A stretch of 53,881 nucleotides of DNA from Bacteroidetes bacterium ADurb.Bin012 (GCA_002071415.1 MWFC01000011.1:1-53881); one strand, 5' to 3'; shown: positions 7,817 to 18,374, counted from the first letter of the stretch. Made by a program: numbers and translations. Notes: generated from the sequence alone by a model not told the origin.

Positions 7817-10800
7817 ATGAAACGACTATTACTTTTCATGGTCATTTTGTTAACAACTTCTTCTTTTATTCTGGCCCAAAACCGTATAGAAGGGAAAGTG
7901 ACGGATGCCAAAAGTGGTGAGGCCTTACCGGGTGTAACCATCTACATCAAAGGAACCACAATTGGCACAGTATCGGATGTTAACGGTAAATACGTTTTGG
8001 AATCGGCCGCTCTGAAGCCTCAAGCAGTGATTGTTTTCTCTTTTGTTGGATACAACACTCAGGAGGTTGTCTTCCAGAATCAGAAGGTTCTCGATATTAA
8101 GCTGGAACCTTCGCAGGTGATGCTCGAGGAACTGGTAGTGATTGGTTACGGCACAACCAAGAAACGTAATGTTCTGGGAGCAATCTCGAAGGTAGGGACT
8201 CAAGAGCTTACCCGTTTACCTGTAGCGGGTATCGATCAGGCCTTACAGGGAGCTGCCGCAGGTGTACAGGTTACTCAAAATACCGGAGCACCAGGCGAAG
8301 GTGTTTCGGTAAGAATTCGAGGTATAGGTTCCATCAACTCGAGTAACGATCCACTTTACATTGTGGATGGCATTCCTACTGCCGATGCTTTGAATGTGAT
8401 TGCACCCGGCGATATCGAAAACATCACCATACTCAAGGATGCCTCTTCGGCAGCTATTTATGGAGCTCGAGCCAATAATGGTATCATATTGATTACTACC
8501 AAAAAAGGCAAAGAAGGCAAACCTGTGCTTCAGTATCATGGTCAAAGTGGAGTTCAGGCCGTAGGGCATATTCCGAAAATGGTCAATACAGCGGATTATA
8601 TCACCATTTATAATGAAGCTGCGACCAACGACAATAAATATTTGCCCGAAGGTCTCCAGCGTGTCTTGATTACGCCACAACTTGCAGCCAATTTTGTCGA
8701 TATCAATTATCTGGAAGAACTTTTTCGGATTGCTCCTATCAACTCTCACGAACTCAGCTATTCGGGATCCACAGGTAAAACGAGCTATTTTATGTCGGGT
8801 AACTTCTTCGACCAGAGAGGAGTCATCGAAAATACTGGATATACAAGAGTTTCATCGCATTTGAGTCTCGAGACGGAGATTTTCCCATGGTTAAAAACTG
8901 GCATGAGCATGATAGTTGGGCATTCGAAAACCGATATCATTGGAAGTTCGGGAGATGGCTACGGTGGCAATGGTGGAAGCGTTATACGCTATGCCTTTTT
9001 CCGTAATCCGGCCATCCCGATCAAGTTTCCCGATGGTAGATGGGTAGATCGTCCAGCCGAATATTTCGGAGATCAGATTTACGACAGTTTCTTAGGCGAT
9101 GGTTATAATCCTATTGGCATGGCAGCCCTTAATGACCATACACTTAACGAAGACAATTTTTTAGGAAAAACCTTCGCTACGGTGAAGTTCTCGGAAAAAC
9201 TCGAATGGAATACCAATTTTGGGATAGATTATGGCAATAACTTTACACGGTGGTTTAATCCTACCTGGGGTACATTCAACCGAATCAACGCCAAAAATAA
9301 TCTAAGTATCGTAAGTCAGCGTGCTACTAATTGGACGCTGAACAGTGTGTTGAATTATGAAACTCAATTTGGTGAAAATCATCATTTTAGTGCTATGGGT
9401 GGGTTCGAAGCTATTCATAATTCGGGAAGATATCTCAATGCCAGCGATTCTGATTTCCCAGTTCAGGAATCGAACCTGATTTATATAGGGAATGGACAAG
9501 GCACCAAAACGGTTTCGGAGAGTGAATATGCTTCTTCCCTTCTCTCATTTTTCGGACGAGTAAGTTATGATTTCAAGGGGAAATATTATTTATCGGGTAC
9601 GCTTCGTAGAGATGGAACCTCGCGTTTTACAGGCGACAATCAATGGGGAAATTTCTATAGCCTCTCGGCAGGGTGGCTTCTCAAACAGGAAGCCTTCCTG
9701 AAGAACGTGGATTGGCTCGAAAACCTGAAACTAAGGCTGGGCTATGGAGCCATAGGCAATCAAGAAATCGGCCTTTATGCCTATTCCGACAGGATATCAC
9801 CCTATTATAATTATCCTTTCGGTGAAATCGTAAGTAGCGGCTATGCTCAAACCGCTCTGGGAAATGAAAAACTGAAATGGGAAACGAGTTATCAATATAA
9901 TGCTGGCATAGATGCCGAATTCTGGAAAGGTGCTCTGGCAATTTCACTGGATTATTTCTATAAAATTACCGATGATATGCTTGTAAAGGCGTCTTATCCT
10001 CCTTCGGCGGGTTATGCCTCTTCCCCTTGGATTAATAATGGTTCGGTATTGAACACCGGCCTCGAACTCGAAGCCAGTTATCGCAAAGCCGGCAACGAAT
10101 GGAGCTACAATATAGGCGGTAATCTTACTTATTTGCATAATGAAGTAAGAAAACTGAATGCCCCTCTGATTGGTGGTAGAGTCGAATCGGGTGTATACGC
10201 TACCTATACTACTGAAGGACAACCCATTGGAGCTTTTTATCTTCTCGAAATGGACGGTATTTTCCAAAATGAAACCGAGATAATTCTTTCGGCTTTTCAA
10301 GGAAACAATATCCACCCCGGTGATGTGAAGTTTGTAGATCAGAATAAAGATGGAAAGATTACCAACGAAGACAGAGTATTTTTAGGCAGTGCTATTCCCA
10401 AATTCAGTGGCGGCATTAGCTTTAATGGCCAATGGCGTCAATGGGACATGGGAATATTTCTGCAGGGCGTAGCCGGAAACAAAATATACATTCAAATCAA
10501 TCAGGATATCGAGGGCTTTTATCGTGGCTTCCCTGTTACTCAGCGTTATTTCGACAATCGCTGGACGGGCGAGGGGACTTCGAATACTCAACCCCGTCCG
10601 TCATGGACTGCAAAATCGAATAATGCACGACCTTCCTCACGTTTCCTCGAAGACGGTTCCTATCTCCGATTGAAAAATATTCAGATTGGATACACCCTTC
10701 CCAAAGAAACACTTAACTTCTTAGGCTTTACCAAAGCAAGAATCTATCTTTCGGCAAGCAATCTTTTCACCATTACCTCCTATCCTGGCCTCGACCCGGA

Positions 10801-10912
10801 AATGACCGTCAGCGACAACTCGAAAAATGAAGGTGACAGAGCCAGTGGTATAGATTGGGGAACTTATCCTTCGACAATGAGTATTATGTTAGGTTTAGAC
10901 CTTTCTATCTAA
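7817..10912 (+). CDS. susC: SusC-like TonB-dependent glycan transporter
   Basis: A 1031-aa SusC/RagA-family receptor. It has a signal peptide (to about residue 20), a carboxypeptidase-regulatory-like domain (about 24-100), a TonB-box-like segment (EELVVIGYGTTKKRN), a plug (about 115-225, with SSAAIYGARANNGIILITTK) and a large barrel. The length is normal for the family. It forms the outer membrane pore of a SusCD pair and imports oligosaccharides cut at the surface. It starts 14 nt after the upstream lipoprotein gene and is followed 14 nt later by susD. Confidence 0.95.
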   Translation: MKRLLLFMVILLTTSSFILAQNRIEGKVTDAKSGEALPGVTIYIKGTTIGTVSDVNGKYVLESAALKPQAVIVFSFVGYNTQEVVFQNQKVLDIKLEPSQVMLEELVVIGYGTTKKRNVLGAISKVGTQELTRLPVAGIDQALQGAAAGVQVTQNTGAPGEGVSVRIRGIGSINSSNDPLYIVDGIPTADALNVIAPGDIENITILKDASSAAIYGARANNGIILITTKKGKEGKPVLQYHGQSGVQAVGHIPKMVNTADYITIYNEAATNDNKYLPEGLQRVLITPQLAANFVDINYLEELFRIAPINSHELSYSGSTGKTSYFMSGNFFDQRGVIENTGYTRVSSHLSLETEIFPWLKTGMSMIVGHSKTDIIGSSGDGYGGNGGSVIRYAFFRNPAIPIKFPDGRWVDRPAEYFGDQIYDSFLGDGYNPIGMAALNDHTLNEDNFLGKTFATVKFSEKLEWNTNFGIDYGNNFTRWFNPTWGTFNRINAKNNLSIVSQRATNWTLNSVLNYETQFGENHHFSAMGGFEAIHNSGRYLNASDSDFPVQESNLIYIGNGQGTKTVSESEYASSLLSFFGRVSYDFKGKYYLSGTLRRDGTSRFTGDNQWGNFYSLSAGWLLKQEAFLKNVDWLENLKLRLGYGAIGNQEIGLYAYSDRISPYYNYPFGEIVSSGYAQTALGNEKLKWETSYQYNAGIDAEFWKGALAISLDYFYKITDDMLVKASYPPSAGYASSPWINNGSVLNTGLELEASYRKAGNEWSYNIGGNLTYLHNEVRKLNAPLIGGRVESGVYATYTTEGQPIGAFYLLEMDGIFQNETEIILSAFQGNNIHPGDVKFVDQNKDGKITNEDRVFLGSAIPKFSGGISFNGQWRQWDMGIFLQGVAGNKIYIQINQDIEGFYRGFPVTQRYFDNRWTGEGTSNTQPRPSWTAKSNNARPSSRFLEDGSYLRLKNIQIGYTLPKETLNFLGFTKARIYLSASNLFTITSYPGLDPEMTVSDNSKNEGDRASGIDWGTYPSTMSIMLGLDLSI

Positions 10913-10926
10913 AAAATTGAAATATT

Positions 10927-12423
10927 ATGAAAATCAATATAAATCAATTCAAACATATCGGTAGCGGACTTCTGTTAATAGCCACCTTGAGCCTTCTTCC
11001 CATATCCTGCACAAAAGATTTTCTTGATGAAGAACTGAAAGGAGAATTTAGCAGCCAGACATTCTATCAGAATGACAAACAAGCCTTGCAGGCTCTCACC
11101 GGTGTTTACAATGCCATTGCCTTTACCAGCTTCAATAATGCGATATGGGTCTTTGGAGATGTGGCCTCGGATGATGCCGTAAAAGGAGGCAATCCTGGCG
11201 ATCAGGCAGAAATTACCTATATAGACGAATTTACCGTCGACCGTAATAACGGCATCATCAATAATTACTGGACATTTTTATACGAAGGGGTATCGAGAGC
11301 TAATAATGTAATCAATAAAGTACCCGGCGTAAAAATGGATGAAACCCTCAAACAACGTATCATCGGCGAAGCGAAGTTCATCAGGGCTTATAATTATTTC
11401 TTACTGGTCAACATCTTTGGAAAGGTACCCTTAAAACTTTTGCCTCAGGATACTCCTGAAGCCATCAATGTACCTCTGTCAGAGATTAGTACTATTTATC
11501 AGCAAATTCAGACCGATTTAACTGAGGCAGCAGCCGTTCTGCCTGTTTCGTATGGCAGTTCCGAGAAAGGCAGAGTAAGCAAGGGAGCCGCTCTGGCCAT
11601 GTTAGGCAAGGCAGCACTGTATCAACAACAGTGGGCTCTGGCAATAGATTATTTCCATCAACTCGAGGCCTTAGGGATTTATGGACTCGAGACCAATTAT
11701 GCCAATCTTTTCAAACTATCCCACGAAAATGGTGTAGAATCCATTTTTGAGATACAACATCTATCTGACCAGATACCTTTTATCGGAAATGTTCTCAATC
11801 AATGGTTTGCACCTGCATCAGAAGGAGGTTATTATTTCAATGCGCCTACCACTTCGCTGGTGAATGAATTCGAGAAGGCTTCCAATCAAACTCCCGATCC
11901 AAGGCTCGACATAAGTATTGGCCGCGATGGAATTCCATGGCTTAACGGAGAACCATTCCAGGCTTCATGGTCTCCCACGGGTTATTTAACCAAAAAACAT
12001 CAGCAACCTCTGTCGGAAGTTCCTATTGCGGTAAAAGGCGATGGTGGCCTTAATTACATTTACATGAGATATGCCGATGTTTTATTGATGAAAGCCGAGG
12101 CTTTCAATGAATTGAATCAAACCGATTCGGCTCTGGCTAACCTGAACAAGGTACGTGCAAGAGCGCGGAACAGTTTTACCAGCGGCAATCCTCCTGCCGA
12201 TCTTCTTCCCAATGTGACTACTACCGATCAACATCTGCTTCGTAACGCCATTCGCCATGAACGCAGAGTAGAACTCGCCCAAGAGTTTCATCGCTATTTC
12301 GACCTCATGCGCTGGGGAAAGCAAACCGCAGAAGAAGCTCTTGGCAGTGGATTTTCATACGAAAATAACCGTTATTTCCCCATTCCACAGAATGAAATAG
12401 ATGCTAATGAAGCAATTCCGTAA
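10927..12423 (+). CDS. susD: SusD-like surface glycan-binding lipoprotein
   Basis: A 498-aa lipoprotein (lipobox LLPISC, Cys near residue 28) of the SusD/RagB family. It has the N-terminal SusD-like segment (CTKDFLDEELKGEFSS then TFYQNDKQALQALTGVYNA), tetratricopeptide-like helices, and the C-terminal RagB region ending with HERRVELAQEFHRYFDLMRWG and FPIPQNEID. It caps the SusC barrel and captures the glycan. Its pairing and spacing with the gene at 7817 are typical. Confidence 0.95.
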   Translation: MKININQFKHIGSGLLLIATLSLLPISCTKDFLDEELKGEFSSQTFYQNDKQALQALTGVYNAIAFTSFNNAIWVFGDVASDDAVKGGNPGDQAEITYIDEFTVDRNNGIINNYWTFLYEGVSRANNVINKVPGVKMDETLKQRIIGEAKFIRAYNYFLLVNIFGKVPLKLLPQDTPEAINVPLSEISTIYQQIQTDLTEAAAVLPVSYGSSEKGRVSKGAALAMLGKAALYQQQWALAIDYFHQLEALGIYGLETNYANLFKLSHENGVESIFEIQHLSDQIPFIGNVLNQWFAPASEGGYYFNAPTTSLVNEFEKASNQTPDPRLDISIGRDGIPWLNGEPFQASWSPTGYLTKKHQQPLSEVPIAVKGDGGLNYIYMRYADVLLMKAEAFNELNQTDSALANLNKVRARARNSFTSGNPPADLLPNVTTTDQHLLRNAIRHERRVELAQEFHRYFDLMRWGKQTAEEALGSGFSYENNRYFPIPQNEIDANEAIP

Positions 12424-12475
12424 CCTTTATTATTAAATAATTAATTTATTATTAACCTTTTAAAACTCAAGACCT

Positions 12476-13549
12476 ATGTTTAAAAAAGCAAGTATTTTAC
12501 TTCAGTCCTTAATGCTCATCCTAATGATGAGCACAGCTACACTATTTGTAGCCTGCGGTGATGATGAAGATGAGGTTGTGGCAGGCGATAAAACCCAACT
12601 CAATGCCCTGATTGCCGATTTGGAAACCATAGCCAATAGCGCTACCACTGCCGATTACCCCCAAGCTGCCATTGATGAGTTCAAAGCCGCTATTCAAACT
12701 GCAAAGACTGCAGCTCAGGGCACACTCACTCAAGAACAGATCAACAACCTGATTACTCAGCTTAATGAAGCCAAAGCCTCATTCGAATCGAAAGCCTATG
12801 GCTATATCGATGAATCTCTCTACCTGATCATGGGATGGCATTTTGATGAAGGAGATGGAACTACCACTACCGATTATTCATCTAACCATTATGTCGGTAC
12901 CTTTAAGAGAGGTAGCGTCGATGTTTTGGGAGAGGATGCCTTAATGCCTTCATGGACTAATAATGGATTGAAAGGCAAAGCCATTTATTACAATAAGGGC
13001 GCTCATCTGGAAGTGCCTTATGCATCGGCTTTCCTGCCTTCTAATCTTACCATTTCTGTTTGGATAAAACCCGATGAACTTTACGAACACAACTACATCA
13101 TATCACAAAACTACTGGAATGGTTATAAACTTCAGACCCAGGGAGCAGGCAAGCCTTTCTTTACCTATAAAAAGGCCGATGGTAACATAATCGATGCCGA
13201 CAACGAAACCGATAACTCTGTAAAGGCCGGTCAGTGGAATCACATCGTTATAACCCTTGATGGAACTGCCAAGCTATTGAAGTTTTATGTGAATGGTACT
13301 TTAACAAAGACTTGGGATGAAGCCACTAAAGGCATTGGTCCTCTCACTCAAACGCTTACCAATCCCGATCCTCAACCCTTCATCATTGGCGGAGTTGCTA
13401 CCGATGCCGAGCTGTTGGCCAATTTCATGGAATGGACAACGGCCGAAAATCTCGGTTATTTCAAAGGCATAATCGATGAGTTGAGGCTTTATAACATTGC
13501 CTTGACTGAAGGACAGGTTACCAAACTTTATAATTCGGATAAGCCCTGA
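12476..13549 (+). CDS. LamG-domain lipoprotein, probable surface glycan-binding protein
   Basis: A 357-aa lipoprotein (lipobox LFVAC) in the SusE/SGBP position after susD. Residues about 40-110 form a helical FIVAR-like module (DFKAAI/LTQEQINNLI-type pattern). Residues about 120-355 form a concanavalin-like LamG jelly roll (KGKAIYYNKG, LTISVWIKPDE, GIIDELRLYNIALTEGQV). LamG modules commonly bind carbohydrate. The 52-nt gap from susD and the terminator 53 nt after its stop mark it as the last gene of the operon. A very similar LamG module occurs in the T9SS protein encoded downstream, linking the two. Confidence 0.8.
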   Translation: MFKKASILLQSLMLILMMSTATLFVACGDDEDEVVAGDKTQLNALIADLETIANSATTADYPQAAIDEFKAAIQTAKTAAQGTLTQEQINNLITQLNEAKASFESKAYGYIDESLYLIMGWHFDEGDGTTTTDYSSNHYVGTFKRGSVDVLGEDALMPSWTNNGLKGKAIYYNKGAHLEVPYASAFLPSNLTISVWIKPDELYEHNYIISQNYWNGYKLQTQGAGKPFFTYKKADGNIIDADNETDNSVKAGQWNHIVITLDGTAKLLKFYVNGTLTKTWDEATKGIGPLTQTLTNPDPQPFIIGGVATDAELLANFMEWTTAENLGYFKGIIDELRLYNIALTEGQVTKLYNSDKP

Positions 13550-13601
13550 ACGCATTTTGTGCGATTTTGGTTAGTCATGGTTTAACAATGTTGTGTTTTT
13601 T

Positions 13602-13630
13602 CGGGCCAGCCTTCGGCTGGCCCGATTTTT
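13602..13630 (+). terminator. Intrinsic terminator closing the PUL operon
   Basis: A perfect 10-bp stem CGGGCCAGCC / GGCTGGCCCG (13602-13611 with 13615-13624) with a tight TTC loop, followed by ATTTTT. It also has six Ts before the stem. It separates the susCD operon from the next gene 48 nt away. Confidence 0.9.
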
Positions 13631-13677
13631 GCCCCTTCCTTTCATCGTCCTATTCTTGATTATGTTACTCCCTTCTT

Positions 13678-16600
13678 ATGAAACATTCCTTTATCCTTTC
13701 TCTTCTTTTACTCGCCTCAATTTATTCAACAGCCCAAACGGGTCAGATAAACATCAACCGTATCGAACAAATGCCCAACCTCCCTTCTGACTTCTTAGTC
13801 AGAAACTGGCATAAGGTTGCTCTCGACTATGATCAATTCGTATTCGATACCACTCGTCAAGGTCAATATCTTCCATTTTCAAGACTCGGAATGTTAGGGC
13901 AGTTTAATTATCCCGACAATCGTCCGATATTTCTTGATACTTATGTTGGCAGTAGCTGGCATCACCAGCAAGCCGAAGCCATCAACCTCATGCCGGCTGT
14001 TATTGGGGCAAGTCTGGTTGGTATTGACAAGTCGAATCAGAATGGAATGAATTACGTGGCGGCTTTGAAAGATTTTTTCAATCTGAAAAATGGCCAAAAT
14101 GTGTACCTCAACAATTATTTTGCTTCTTCAGGCTCTGACTGGTGGTACGACTTAATGCCCAATGTTTATTTTTATCAGTTGAAATGGTTATATCCCGATG
14201 AAGCACCAGAATTCGAATATCAATATTCTGAAGTGGCAGAACGATGGTTGGGTTGTGTATATGCCTTGGGAGGGAACACCAAGCCTTGGCAAATTCCCAA
14301 TATGAATTACAGGGCCTTCAATCTGATAACTGGGAAACCTCTTTCCACGGGTGTTCCCGAACCTGAAGCCTCGGGAGCTATTGCATGGTTACTGCTTCAG
14401 GCATATTTTACAACCCATCAGGAAGAATTTCGCCAAGGAGCCGAATTAGCCATGGAATTTCTCGATGGTTTAACCTCTAATCCCTCTTACGAGCTTCAAC
14501 TTTCTTATGGAGTAACGGCTGCTGCTGCCATGAATGCCATAGTGGGAACCAATTACAATCTCACAAAAATGCTCAGTTGGTGTTTCGATCGTGGAAATTT
14601 GCGAGGCTGGGGCGCCAATGTCGGGAAATGGGGTGAAGTCGAGGTAAATGGCCTCATTGGTGAAGTAAATGAAAACGAAGGATATGCTTTTGTGATGAAT
14701 GGATTTCAGCAGGCAGGTGCACTTACACCCCTCGCAAAATACGATAAACGTTATGCTCGCACATTGGGTAAATGGTTAGCCAATCTGGCCAGCTCCTCAA
14801 GATATTTTTACTGGAATGCTCTTCCATCCGATTATCAAGATAGTTATTCATGGGCTTCACAATATGATACTTCGGCTTGCATCCCTTATGAAGCTCTAAA
14901 ATCGACTTGGCAAGGTAAATCGCCTTTTGCCAGAGGTGATGCCATAGCTGGAGGCTGGGCTGCTACCAATCTTTCTCTATATTCAGGATCAAGTGTTGGC
15001 TATCTGGGCGCAATGATCAAAAGAACTTCGGTAGACCAGATCCTCGCTTTCGATCTGAATCAGACTGATTTTCTGGTTAAAGATTCTATCCCTGCATTTT
15101 TACTCTATAACCCTAACGATTCGAACCTTACATGCAGCTTCGATCTTCCCTCAGGAAACTGGAAGGTATACGAAAGCCTTACCGAAACCTTTTTCCCTGA
15201 AGTAATCTCCGGTTCGTTTACACTGAATATTCCCGCCGACGAAGCCTGTTTGATAAGATTATATCCAGCATCAGAGACTTGCACAATAGAGGGAAATCAC
15301 TTGGTTTGTAATGGAAAAATCATCGATTACCAATATCATTATAATTTCTCGAAGAAATTACGCATCAAGGCATTGGAATCAGAACCCAATCCCGTTGAAA
15401 AAAATGCTTCATTTCGCGTCTGGGTCAAAGCCGACCAGATTCCCGAAGGTGTAGTTCCTGTCTATTTTTGGAATTTCAATGGAACACAGATTACAACCCT
15501 CGTCGATTCCACTCATTTAAAAACTCCCTCGCAAACCGGTCTGTATGTTTTGACTCTCAAAGTACAGGCAGGAGACCAGTGGGCTGAAGATTCCCTTCGA
15601 ATCGAAGTGGTCGATTGGATTCCTAAACCCCCTCTCATCGATTCTATCAGCGTTTCCAAATTTTACTGCAATCCACTGGAAAAGATCACGCTGGAGATAT
15701 GGGCTGATACCACAGGGAGCGGGCCTTACAATTTTTCATGGACATCAAGTGCTGGTCAGATATCTTTTTCGAATAATATTGCTGAATTTGTGGCACCTTC
15801 GGCCGAACAGATCGTCAGCATCACCGGGAAAATAACCAATTCTTTGGGATTAAGCTCTACGAAATCGATCGAAATATTGGTTAGAGATACCTTGCATCAT
15901 TCGGCTCAACCCTTAATCTGGTATCCTTTCGACACGAGTGATAGCAATGCCGTAACCAATAAGTTTCACGCCACTTCTATAGGCACAATCAAGGCACCCG
16001 ATGCCCGAAACATCGAAAATAAAGCTAAACGTTTCATTAGCAACAGCGATTTGATTTACACCGAAAATGAACCCGAACTCGACTTTTCTTATCCCTTGAC
16101 TCTGAGCTGCTGGATATATCCCGAAAAAATATATCAGGAACATTATATCATCTCTCATGGTAGCTGGCAGGAAAGGTTCAAACTGTCGCTTTTGTCTGAT
16201 CATCACCTCAGGCTGACGGTCAATACGACTAGCGGAATTTTCGACCTCGACAGCAAAAACCCCATTCCCTTGGAACAATATACCCATGTAACGGGCATTT
16301 ATACTGGTTTTTCGCTTGAAATTTACATCAATGGGAAGTTAGACAATTTCATGTCGTGCAGCGGTAATCTTAACCCAACCTCCCATCCTCTTACCTTGGG
16401 TCGAATGAATGAAATAGAAACCAAGTATAGTTTTTGGGGTCGTATCGACGAGTTTAAACTTTGGAATGATGCATTGTCACTTTCCGAGGTAAAAAATCTT
16501 CCTTTCATCTGGTTTTCTTTAGCCGATGGGCAAAAATTACATGTTTATCCCACTTTGCTTAGGAAAGGAGAAAGTATAAAAATTTCCGGAATAGAAGCAG

Positions 16601-16776
16601 GCTCTGAAGTCAAATTATATTCCGTGTTTGGACAAGTCGTCGGCATAAATTTGCAAATAAACCCGGGCGAAACTTCAAATGTCAGGTTCCCGGCATACAT
16701 CAGAACCGGAATGTACTTGCTACGCTGCAATCAACCATCCAAAGGAACCGAAGTAGTTAAGATCGTCATTTATTGA
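13678..16776 (+). CDS. T9SS-secreted multidomain protein: paralogous unrecognised domain, Ig/PKD-like, LamG, sorting tail
   Basis: A 1032-aa protein with a signal peptide ending STAQ near residue 20. Residues about 25-540 are homologous to the lipoprotein at 6066-7802; shared blocks are RIEQMPNLP, GIDKSNQNGMNYV, DWWYDLMPNV and the WG...VNGL region. Residues about 560-745 look like Ig/PKD-type beta-sandwiches, and about 755-935 are a LamG jelly roll. The last 80 residues carry a type IX secretion sorting domain (VYPTLLRKGESIKI, YSVFGQVV, GMYLLR...KIVIY). The same presumed catalytic fold is therefore sent out by T9SS here and anchored as a lipoprotein there. It sits after a terminator, so it probably has its own promoter, although none is obvious. 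Confidence 0.75.
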   Translation: MKHSFILSLLLLASIYSTAQTGQININRIEQMPNLPSDFLVRNWHKVALDYDQFVFDTTRQGQYLPFSRLGMLGQFNYPDNRPIFLDTYVGSSWHHQQAEAINLMPAVIGASLVGIDKSNQNGMNYVAALKDFFNLKNGQNVYLNNYFASSGSDWWYDLMPNVYFYQLKWLYPDEAPEFEYQYSEVAERWLGCVYALGGNTKPWQIPNMNYRAFNLITGKPLSTGVPEPEASGAIAWLLLQAYFTTHQEEFRQGAELAMEFLDGLTSNPSYELQLSYGVTAAAAMNAIVGTNYNLTKMLSWCFDRGNLRGWGANVGKWGEVEVNGLIGEVNENEGYAFVMNGFQQAGALTPLAKYDKRYARTLGKWLANLASSSRYFYWNALPSDYQDSYSWASQYDTSACIPYEALKSTWQGKSPFARGDAIAGGWAATNLSLYSGSSVGYLGAMIKRTSVDQILAFDLNQTDFLVKDSIPAFLLYNPNDSNLTCSFDLPSGNWKVYESLTETFFPEVISGSFTLNIPADEACLIRLYPASETCTIEGNHLVCNGKIIDYQYHYNFSKKLRIKALESEPNPVEKNASFRVWVKADQIPEGVVPVYFWNFNGTQITTLVDSTHLKTPSQTGLYVLTLKVQAGDQWAEDSLRIEVVDWIPKPPLIDSISVSKFYCNPLEKITLEIWADTTGSGPYNFSWTSSAGQISFSNNIAEFVAPSAEQIVSITGKITNSLGLSSTKSIEILVRDTLHHSAQPLIWYPFDTSDSNAVTNKFHATSIGTIKAPDARNIENKAKRFISNSDLIYTENEPELDFSYPLTLSCWIYPEKIYQEHYIISHGSWQERFKLSLLSDHHLRLTVNTTSGIFDLDSKNPIPLEQYTHVTGIYTGFSLEIYINGKLDNFMSCSGNLNPTSHPLTLGRMNEIETKYSFWGRIDEFKLWNDALSLSEVKNLPFIWFSLADGQKLHVYPTLLRKGESIKISGIEAGSEVKLYSVFGQVVGINLQINPGETSNVRFPAYIRTGMYLLRCNQPSKGTEVVKIVIY

Positions 16777-17141
16777 CTGGCTCAATGCTGAAAACCGATG
16801 GCTTTCCCAAGGAGAACTTATTCGAATTTAAAATGCTTCACATGAATGCTGAGAATGTCAAATCCGGATAAATTTGTTCGAACTACATCTTTTGAAAAGC
16901 AAAAATCATCCTTGATTCTTTATTATCCGAACATAGAATCTTCTACTTGAATTTCCTTGAGCCTATGTTCAATCATTATTTCCGATGAAATTTGCTTCAT
17001 CTAATCAATTTTTCTCACCGACAGCATCATCAATAAATTTTGTTCATTTTTACCTTTTTAAAAGGTATAACCAATAAAAACATCAAGCTGGTTCAATGGA
17101 TATTTTTCCAAAAATCCAGCTCAAGTTCAAGAAAAAAAATA
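16777..17141. other. Convergent intergenic gap, no gene seen
   Basis: 365 nt between convergent genes. I find no ORF with coding character and no RNA gene. The only structure noted is a 17-nt palindrome TACCTTTT-T-AAAAGGTA at 17051-17067, A/T-rich on both sides. It could be a weak bidirectional terminator. Confidence 0.5.
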
Positions 17142-18347
17142 TCATTTGCAATGCTTTCGGTGGGGGTAAATTGTCAAGGCTTCTGCCAGGCATTCCATAG
17201 CCTGTTGTAGTTCATCAACTCTAAGCACATACGAGATTCTGACCTCATCGATTCCTTTACCTGGAGTAGAATAAAAACCCGTACCCGGCGCTATCATCAC
17301 CGTACGTCCTTTCGATTCAAAATCTTCGAGAAGCCATTTGCAAAAGAGGTCACTATCATCAATCGGTAATCGAGCCATTACATAAAAAGCTCCCTGAGGG
17401 CTGGTACAAAATGCGCCTGGCATTTTATTGATGGCTTCGACTACCACATTGCGTCGGGCAAAATATTCATTCCTGACATTTTCAAAATATTGGGCTGGTG
17501 TATCGAGCGCAGCTTCGGCGGCTACCTGACCGATACTTGGAGGGCTCAATCTGGCCTGAGCAAATTTCATGGCAGTAGCCATCAATTGCTTATTCTTCGA
17601 AATTATGCATCCTATCCTTATTCCACAGGCACTGTAACGTTTGCTGACCGAATCGATCAAAACGGCATGCTGATCTAATCCTTCCAGCTGCATAATACTG
17701 AAATGTTCACGTCCATCATAACAAAATTCCCTGTACACTTCATCGGCAAAAAGATATAAGTTGTACTTCAAGGCAATGTCTCGGAGTAATTCAAGCTCTT
17801 CGGGACTATATAAGTAACCTGTAGGGTTATTCGGATTGCAAATCATAATGGCCTTGGTACGGGGTCCAATTGCCTTTTCGAACTCACTGATGGCAGGAAG
17901 GGCAAAACCATTTTCGATAAAGGAAGGGATAGGTTTTACGATGACTCCCGAATTAATGGCAAAACCATTGTAATTGGCATAGAATGGCTCGGGAATTATA
18001 ATTTCATCTCCAGGATCCATGGTAGATTGCAGAGCAAATAAGATTGCTTCCGAGCCTCCTGTCGTAATGATGATATCATCGGGTTGGATTGAAATACCCA
18101 GCTTGGCATAATACTGAGTGAGCTTGGTCCGGTACGACAAAAATCCGGCTGAATGGCTATATTCGATGACCTTCTGGTCGAAATGGTGAATAGCATCCAA
18201 GATTGTTTGGGGTGTTTCGATATCGGGTTGACCAATATTCAGATGAAACACCTGGATACCTCTCTGTTTGGCCTTATCGGCAAATGGAACGAGTTTGCGA
18301 ATGGGAGAAGCTGGCATCTTCTTGCCTTTCTCTGATATCTCTGGCAT
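17142..18347 (-). CDS. PLP-dependent class I/II aminotransferase (AspC family)
   Basis: A 401-aa fold-type I aminotransferase. The family signatures are NPNNPTGYLYS (cofactor region), FADEVYREFCYDG, and the PLP-lysine region DSVSKRYSACGIRIG. It transfers amino groups between an amino acid and a 2-oxo acid; substrate choice (aspartate, aromatic or other) cannot be read from sequence. I place the start at ATG 18347 (MPEISEKGKKMPASPIRKL), the usual start in this family. The longer frame to 18377 overlaps a -7 box. It stands alone on the minus strand. Confidence 0.85.
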   Translation of the reverse strand: MPEISEKGKKMPASPIRKLVPFADKAKQRGIQVFHLNIGQPDIETPQTILDAIHHFDQKVIEYSHSAGFLSYRTKLTQYYAKLGISIQPDDIIITTGGSEAILFALQSTMDPGDEIIIPEPFYANYNGFAINSGVIVKPIPSFIENGFALPAISEFEKAIGPRTKAIMICNPNNPTGYLYSPEELELLRDIALKYNLYLFADEVYREFCYDGREHFSIMQLEGLDQHAVLIDSVSKRYSACGIRIGCIISKNKQLMATAMKFAQARLSPPSIGQVAAEAALDTPAQYFENVRNEYFARRNVVVEAINKMPGAFCTSPQGAFYVMARLPIDDSDLFCKWLLEDFESKGRTVMIAPGTGFYSTPGKGIDEVRISYVLRVDELQQAMECLAEALTIYPHRKHCK

Positions 18348-18374
18348 AGCAATGAATTTAAAGTTAAGTAACCG

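Noticed and set aside
17051-17067. Palindrome TACCTTTT-T-AAAAGGTA as an operator
   Set aside because: It sits between two convergent gene ends where no promoter is expected, and is A/T-rich enough to arise by chance or act as a weak terminator.
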